From positions 278,308 to 342,307 of the forward strand of contig NZ_JAAAPJ010000012.1 of the NCBI RefSeq assembly GCF_009909145.1: a DNA stretch of 64,000 nt, in the 5' to 3' direction. A program made the position numbers and the translations under genes. This DNA is from Corallococcus silvisoli. Its GTDB lineage: Bacteria > Myxococcota > Myxococcia > Myxococcales > Myxococcaceae. The notes under the pieces were generated by a model. It searched no databases. It was not told the origin of the DNA and worked only from the letters and a program-made list of their open reading frames with translations. Positions 60,501 to 64,000 of this stretch are shown piece by piece; positions within the stretch are counted from its first letter, which is position 1; every line of letters starts with the position of its first letter.

Positions 60501-63500
60501 ATGGGTTCTCCTGTGTCGCGTTCCCTTGAGCTGACGCCCTCGCATTCCACCCTCGTCGAAATCTTGCGCGACCGGGCCGAAGTGCGCTCCGAACAACCGC
60601 TGTACACGTTCCTGGACGACGCGGGGCAGGAAGACGGGACGCTGAGTTACGCGGGGCTGGATGCGCGGGCGCGGCGGATCGCGGGGGCGCTGCGGGCGCT
60701 GGCGAAGCCGGGCGAGCGCGTGATGCTGCTGTATCCGCCGGGCCTGGAGTACGTGGCGGGGTTCTTCGGGTGCCTCTACGCGGGGCTCGTCGCGGTGCCG
60801 GCGTATCCGCCGGATCCGATGCGGCTGGAGCGGACGCTGCCGCGCCTGCGGGCGATCATCCAGGACGCGAACGCGACGGTGGTGCTCACCACGTCCGGCA
60901 TCCTGGGGATGACGGAGTTCGTCTTCGAGCAGGCCCCGGATCTGCGCTCGCTGCACTGGGTGGCGACGGACGAGATCGCCGCGGGGGCGGAGGCGGACTG
61001 GGCTCCGCCGGACGTGGACGCGTCCACGCTGGCGTTCCTCCAGTACACGTCGGGGTCCACGGGCTCGCCCAAGGGCGTGATGCTGAGCCACGGCAACCTC
61101 GCGCACAACCTGGCGCTGATCACGGACGCCTTCCAGTTGGACGCGGGAAGCTCGGGCGTCATCTGGCTGCCGCCGTACCACGACATGGGGCTCATCGGCG
61201 GCATCCTCACGCCGCTGTACGCGACGTTCCACGCGGCGTTGATGTCGCCGCTGACGATGCTGAAGAACCCGCGCGTGTGGCTGGAGGCCGTCACCCGCTA
61301 CAAGGGCACGGTCAGCGGAGGGCCGAACTTCGCGTTCGACCTGTGCGTGCGGCGCATCCCCGCGGAGGAGCGGCAGTCGCTGGACCTGAGCTCGTGGCGG
61401 GTGGCGTTCACCGGCGCGGAGCCCATCCGTCCGGCGACGTTGGATCGCTTCGAGGCGGCCTTCGGGCCGCACGGCTTCCGGCGCGAGTTCTTCTACCCGT
61501 GCTACGGCCTGGCGGAGGCGACGCTGCTGGTGTCGGGCGGGCGGGTGGAGGCGCCGCCGGTGCGGTGCGCGCTGGACGCGCCCGCGCTGGAGCAGCGCCG
61601 CGCCGTGCTGGTGGACGCGGCGAAGCCGGAGGCGCGTCTGCTGGTCGGCTGCGGCGAGGTGCGCCCGGGACATCCCGTGGCCATCGTGGATCCGCAGACG
61701 CGCGAGGCGTGCGCGCCCGGCGGCGTGGGAGAGATCTGGGTGCGCGGCCCCAGCGTGGCGCTGGGCTACTGGCGCAAGCCGGACGCGACGGTGGAGGCGT
61801 TCCAGGCGCGCGTGAAGGGCAGCGATGAAGGCCCGTTCCTGCGCACGGGAGACCTGGGCTTCATGCGGGATGGCGAGGTGTTCGTCACCGGCCGGGCCAA
61901 GGACCTGATCATCATCCGGGGCCGCAACCACTACCCGCAGGACATCGAGCAGACGGTGGAGGAGAGCCACCCGGCGCTGCGAGCCGGGAGCGTCGCGGCG
62001 GTGTCGCTGGAGGTGGCGGGGGAGGAGCGCCTGGTGGTGGTGCAGGAGATCGACCTGCGCAAGGCGGGCAACCTGCGCAAGCAGGTGGACATGGCCGAAG
62101 CGGCGGTGAAGGAGATCCGCCAGCGCGTCGCCGAGCGTCACGAGGTGCAGGTGCACGCCGTGGCGTTGATCGAGCCGGGCAGCATCCCGAAGACCTCCAG
62201 CGGGAAGATCCAGCGGCACGCGTGCAAGGCGGGGTTCCTCGCGGACGACCTGCGCGCGGTGTTGGTGTGGCGGGAGCCGGGCTTCGAGGAAGCCGAGGAG
62301 CAGGAAGCCGAAGCATTGGCTGAACCGGCCGCGGCGCCGGTCCGGGACGACCTACCGGAGCCCGTGAGGGCCACGCTGGCGTGGTTGGTGGAGCGAGTGG
62401 CGGCGCAGTTGCGGGTGCCGGCGAAGACGGTGGATCCACGCGAGCCCATCACGCGGTACGGGCTGGATTCGCTGAGCGCGGTGGAGTTGGCGCACGCGGT
62501 GGAGAAGGGCCTGGGGATCGCGCTGCCCATGGAGCTGCTGCTCCAGGGGCCGAGCCTCTTGGATCTGGCCCAGCGGATCACGGCCTCGAAGCGGGACGCG
62601 CCGAAGGCGGCGGTGCTCGCGCCGAGGCCTCGGGGGGCCACGCAGCCGCTTTCATTCGCGCAGCAGCGCTTGTGGTTCCTGGACCGCCTGGAGCAGGGAA
62701 GCGCGCTCTACAGCGTGCCGGGCGCGGTGCGGCTGGACGGCGCGCTGGACGCGGAGGCGATGCGGCGCAGCTTGGAGGAGATCGTTCGCAGGCACGAGTC
62801 GCTGCGCACGACGTTCCGCGAGGAGAACGGTCAGGCGGTGCAGCTCATCCATCCGGCGAAGGCCTTCGAGCTGCCGGTCGTGGACCTGACGGGACACGCG
62901 GAGGCGTCGCGCGAGGCGGAGGCGCGGCGGTGCGCGGATGAAGAGACCGTGCGTCCGTTCGACCTGGGCGTGGGGCCGTTGGTGCGCGCACGCCTGCTGA
63001 AGCTGGGCGAGGCGAAGCACGTGTTGCTGGTGACGATGCACCACATCGTCTCCGACGGTTGGTCCATGGGCGTGCTCGTGCGCGAGGTCGCCGCGCTCTA
63101 CGACGCGTTCCGAGCGGGACGGGGTTCACCTCTGCCCGAGCTGCGGGTGCAGTACGCGGACTTCGCGGAGTGGCAGCGGGAGTGGCTGCTGGGCGGAGTG
63201 CTGGAGAAGCAGGTGGGGTACTGGAAGCAGCGGCTGTCCGGGGCACCGGCGGTGCTGGAGCTGCCGACGGACTTCGCGCGCCCGGCGGTGCAGACGTACC
63301 GAGGGGCGACGGTGCCGGTGAAGCTGGGCGCGGAGCTGAGCCGGACGCTGGGAGCGGTGGCGAAGCAGGAGGGAGTGACGCCGTACATGCTGCTGCTGGC
63401 GGCGTTCCAGGTGCTGCTGGGGCGCTACGCGGGGCAGGAGGACGTGAGCGTCGGCTCGCCCATCACGGGCCGGACGCGGGCGGAGACGGAAGGGCTCATC

Positions 63501-64000
63501 GGCTTCTTCGTCAACACGCTGGTGCTGCGCACGAAGCTGGAGGGCAACCCCAGCTTCCGAGAGTTGCTGGCGCAGGTGCGAGAGACGACGCTAGGAGCGT
63601 ACGCGCACCAGGATGTGCCGTTCGAGAAGCTGGTGGAGGAGCTGCATCCGCAGCGCAGCCTGAGCCACGCGCCGCTGTTCCAGGTGATGTTCGTGTTGCA
63701 GCAGGACGTGCTCCCGCACTTCCGCCTGCCGGGTGTGGAGTTGACGCCGTACGAGGTGGAGTCGAAGACGGCGAAGTTCGACCTGACGCTCTACCTGACG
63801 GAGACGGCGGGAGGGCTGGAAGGGACGCTGGAATACAACACGGACCTGTTCGCGGCGGCGACAGCGCGGCGGATGACGGAGCACCTGCGGGTGCTGCTGG
63901 AGTCGCTGGTTGCGAAGCCAGGCGCGAAGCTCTCCGAGCTGGCGCTGATGGGAGAGCAGGAGAAGCAGTCGCTGCTGAAGGAGTTGTCGGGGACGGACCT
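60501..64000 (+). CDS. FAAL-carrier-condensation NRPS gene, 5' part (runs off the right edge)
   Basis: This open frame of at least 1166 codons has no stop. Domain 1 (about 12-590) is a fatty acyl-AMP ligase: QYTSGSTGSPKGVMLSH, WLPPYHDMGLIGGIL, FYPCYGLAEAT, RTGDLGFM and IPKTSSGKIQR. Domain 2 (about 625-700) is a carrier protein with phosphopantetheine Ser657 in YGLDSLSAVE. Domain 3 (about 715-1150) is a condensation domain with HHIVSDGWS (H847 and next), RPFDLGVGPLVRARLL, YADFAEWQREWL and TGRTRAETEGLIGFFVNTL. This activates a fatty acid and joins it to the first amino acid, the start of a lipopeptide. The ATG at 60501 is chosen; a GTG at 60513 is possible. No ribosome site is visible. Confidence 0.92.
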   Translation, partial: MGSPVSRSLELTPSHSTLVEILRDRAEVRSEQPLYTFLDDAGQEDGTLSYAGLDARARRIAGALRALAKPGERVMLLYPPGLEYVAGFFGCLYAGLVAVPAYPPDPMRLERTLPRLRAIIQDANATVVLTTSGILGMTEFVFEQAPDLRSLHWVATDEIAAGAEADWAPPDVDASTLAFLQYTSGSTGSPKGVMLSHGNLAHNLALITDAFQLDAGSSGVIWLPPYHDMGLIGGILTPLYATFHAALMSPLTMLKNPRVWLEAVTRYKGTVSGGPNFAFDLCVRRIPAEERQSLDLSSWRVAFTGAEPIRPATLDRFEAAFGPHGFRREFFYPCYGLAEATLLVSGGRVEAPPVRCALDAPALEQRRAVLVDAAKPEARLLVGCGEVRPGHPVAIVDPQTREACAPGGVGEIWVRGPSVALGYWRKPDATVEAFQARVKGSDEGPFLRTGDLGFMRDGEVFVTGRAKDLIIIRGRNHYPQDIEQTVEESHPALRAGSVAAVSLEVAGEERLVVVQEIDLRKAGNLRKQVDMAEAAVKEIRQRVAERHEVQVHAVALIEPGSIPKTSSGKIQRHACKAGFLADDLRAVLVWREPGFEEAEEQEAEALAEPAAAPVRDDLPEPVRATLAWLVERVAAQLRVPAKTVDPREPITRYGLDSLSAVELAHAVEKGLGIALPMELLLQGPSLLDLAQRITASKRDAPKAAVLAPRPRGATQPLSFAQQRLWFLDRLEQGSALYSVPGAVRLDGALDAEAMRRSLEEIVRRHESLRTTFREENGQAVQLIHPAKAFELPVVDLTGHAEASREAEARRCADEETVRPFDLGVGPLVRARLLKLGEAKHVLLVTMHHIVSDGWSMGVLVREVAALYDAFRAGRGSPLPELRVQYADFAEWQREWLLGGVLEKQVGYWKQRLSGAPAVLELPTDFARPAVQTYRGATVPVKLGAELSRTLGAVAKQEGVTPYMLLLAAFQVLLGRYAGQEDVSVGSPITGRTRAETEGLIGFFVNTLVLRTKLEGNPSFRELLAQVRETTLGAYAHQDVPFEKLVEELHPQRSLSHAPLFQVMFVLQQDVLPHFRLPGVELTPYEVESKTAKFDLTLYLTETAGGLEGTLEYNTDLFAAATARRMTEHLRVLLESLVAKPGAKLSELALMGEQEKQSLLKELSGTD

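Noticed and set aside
62900..63060. Suspected frameshift inside the NRPS condensation domain
   Set aside because: My first count gave an offset. Re-reading codon by codon across the line break at 63000 showed one continuous frame to the window end.

Overview
This is a high-GC, densely packed chromosomal stretch of a myxobacterium, most likely Myxococcaceae (Corallococcus or Myxococcus type; inferred). The evidence is a DUF2378 gene (a family known almost only from Myxococcales), an AgmX/PglI C-terminal domain protein, many sigma54 activators, FHA and Ser/Thr kinase genes, a phosphofructokinase-Pkn4 pair as described in M. xanthus, many short lipoproteins and an NRPS locus. Almost every long reading frame has a shadow frame on the other strand, as expected at this GC content. 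I see no tRNA, rRNA, CRISPR array, IS element or phage gene.

Layout. 1-3.2 kb: an anti-sigma-like fragment, an ECF sigma factor, DUF2378, SlyD-type PPIase and a DEAD-box helicase. 3.3-8.0 kb (minus): a lipoprotein, a NarX/NarL-like two-component pair, and the formaldehyde detoxification pair AdhC/FghA. 8.1-12.4 kb (plus): a sulfur-handling block with an active E1-like MoeB/ThiF, TusA, a MoaD/ThiS ubiquitin-like carrier, a second degenerate E1-like protein, a JAMM peptidase, a CysC-like kinase and LarE. 12.4-18.7 kb: an outer-membrane protein, a ribbon-helix-helix protein, TruA, a GYF/AgmX protein, ClpX and a lidless Hsp70. 19-28.9 kb: a PrkA-like kinase, a lipoprotein protease, dCMP deaminase, a kinase-like protein plus sigma54 activator, a tandem ArsA/Get3 ATPase, a membrane protein and a TPR protein. 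29-34.5 kb: AccA, HisC, Cmk, a lytic transglycosylase and a small four-Cys protein. 34.6-48.4 kb: a CAP-domain protein, DUF721, a large lipoprotein, FHA-GGDEF cyclase, acyltransferase, SDR, MutL, a YCII protein, an outer-membrane protein and a TPR protein.

48.4-56.9 kb (minus) reads as one six-gene operon: pfk, pkn4, a TPR/coiled-coil membrane protein, an FHA-GAF-sigma54 activator and two lipoproteins. A good sigma70-like promoter lies upstream of pfk. This suggests a kinase-to-FHA signalling unit coupled to glycolysis. 57-60.2 kb carries a TPR protein, a CPBP protease and a CmlA-like di-iron beta-hydroxylase. A 304-bp divergent region with several inverted repeats separates the last from a FAAL-PCP-condensation gene that runs off the right edge, evidently one end of a lipopeptide biosynthetic cluster.

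The most novel-looking item is the 8.1-10.5 kb block. The first E1-like protein keeps the whole ATP site but lacks the N-terminal arginine-finger segment. The second keeps that segment and both zinc CxxC pairs but has lost the ATP site. Together they look like a bacterial heterodimeric E1, analogous to eukaryotic Aos1-Uba2. This is inference from sequence and needs a structural test.
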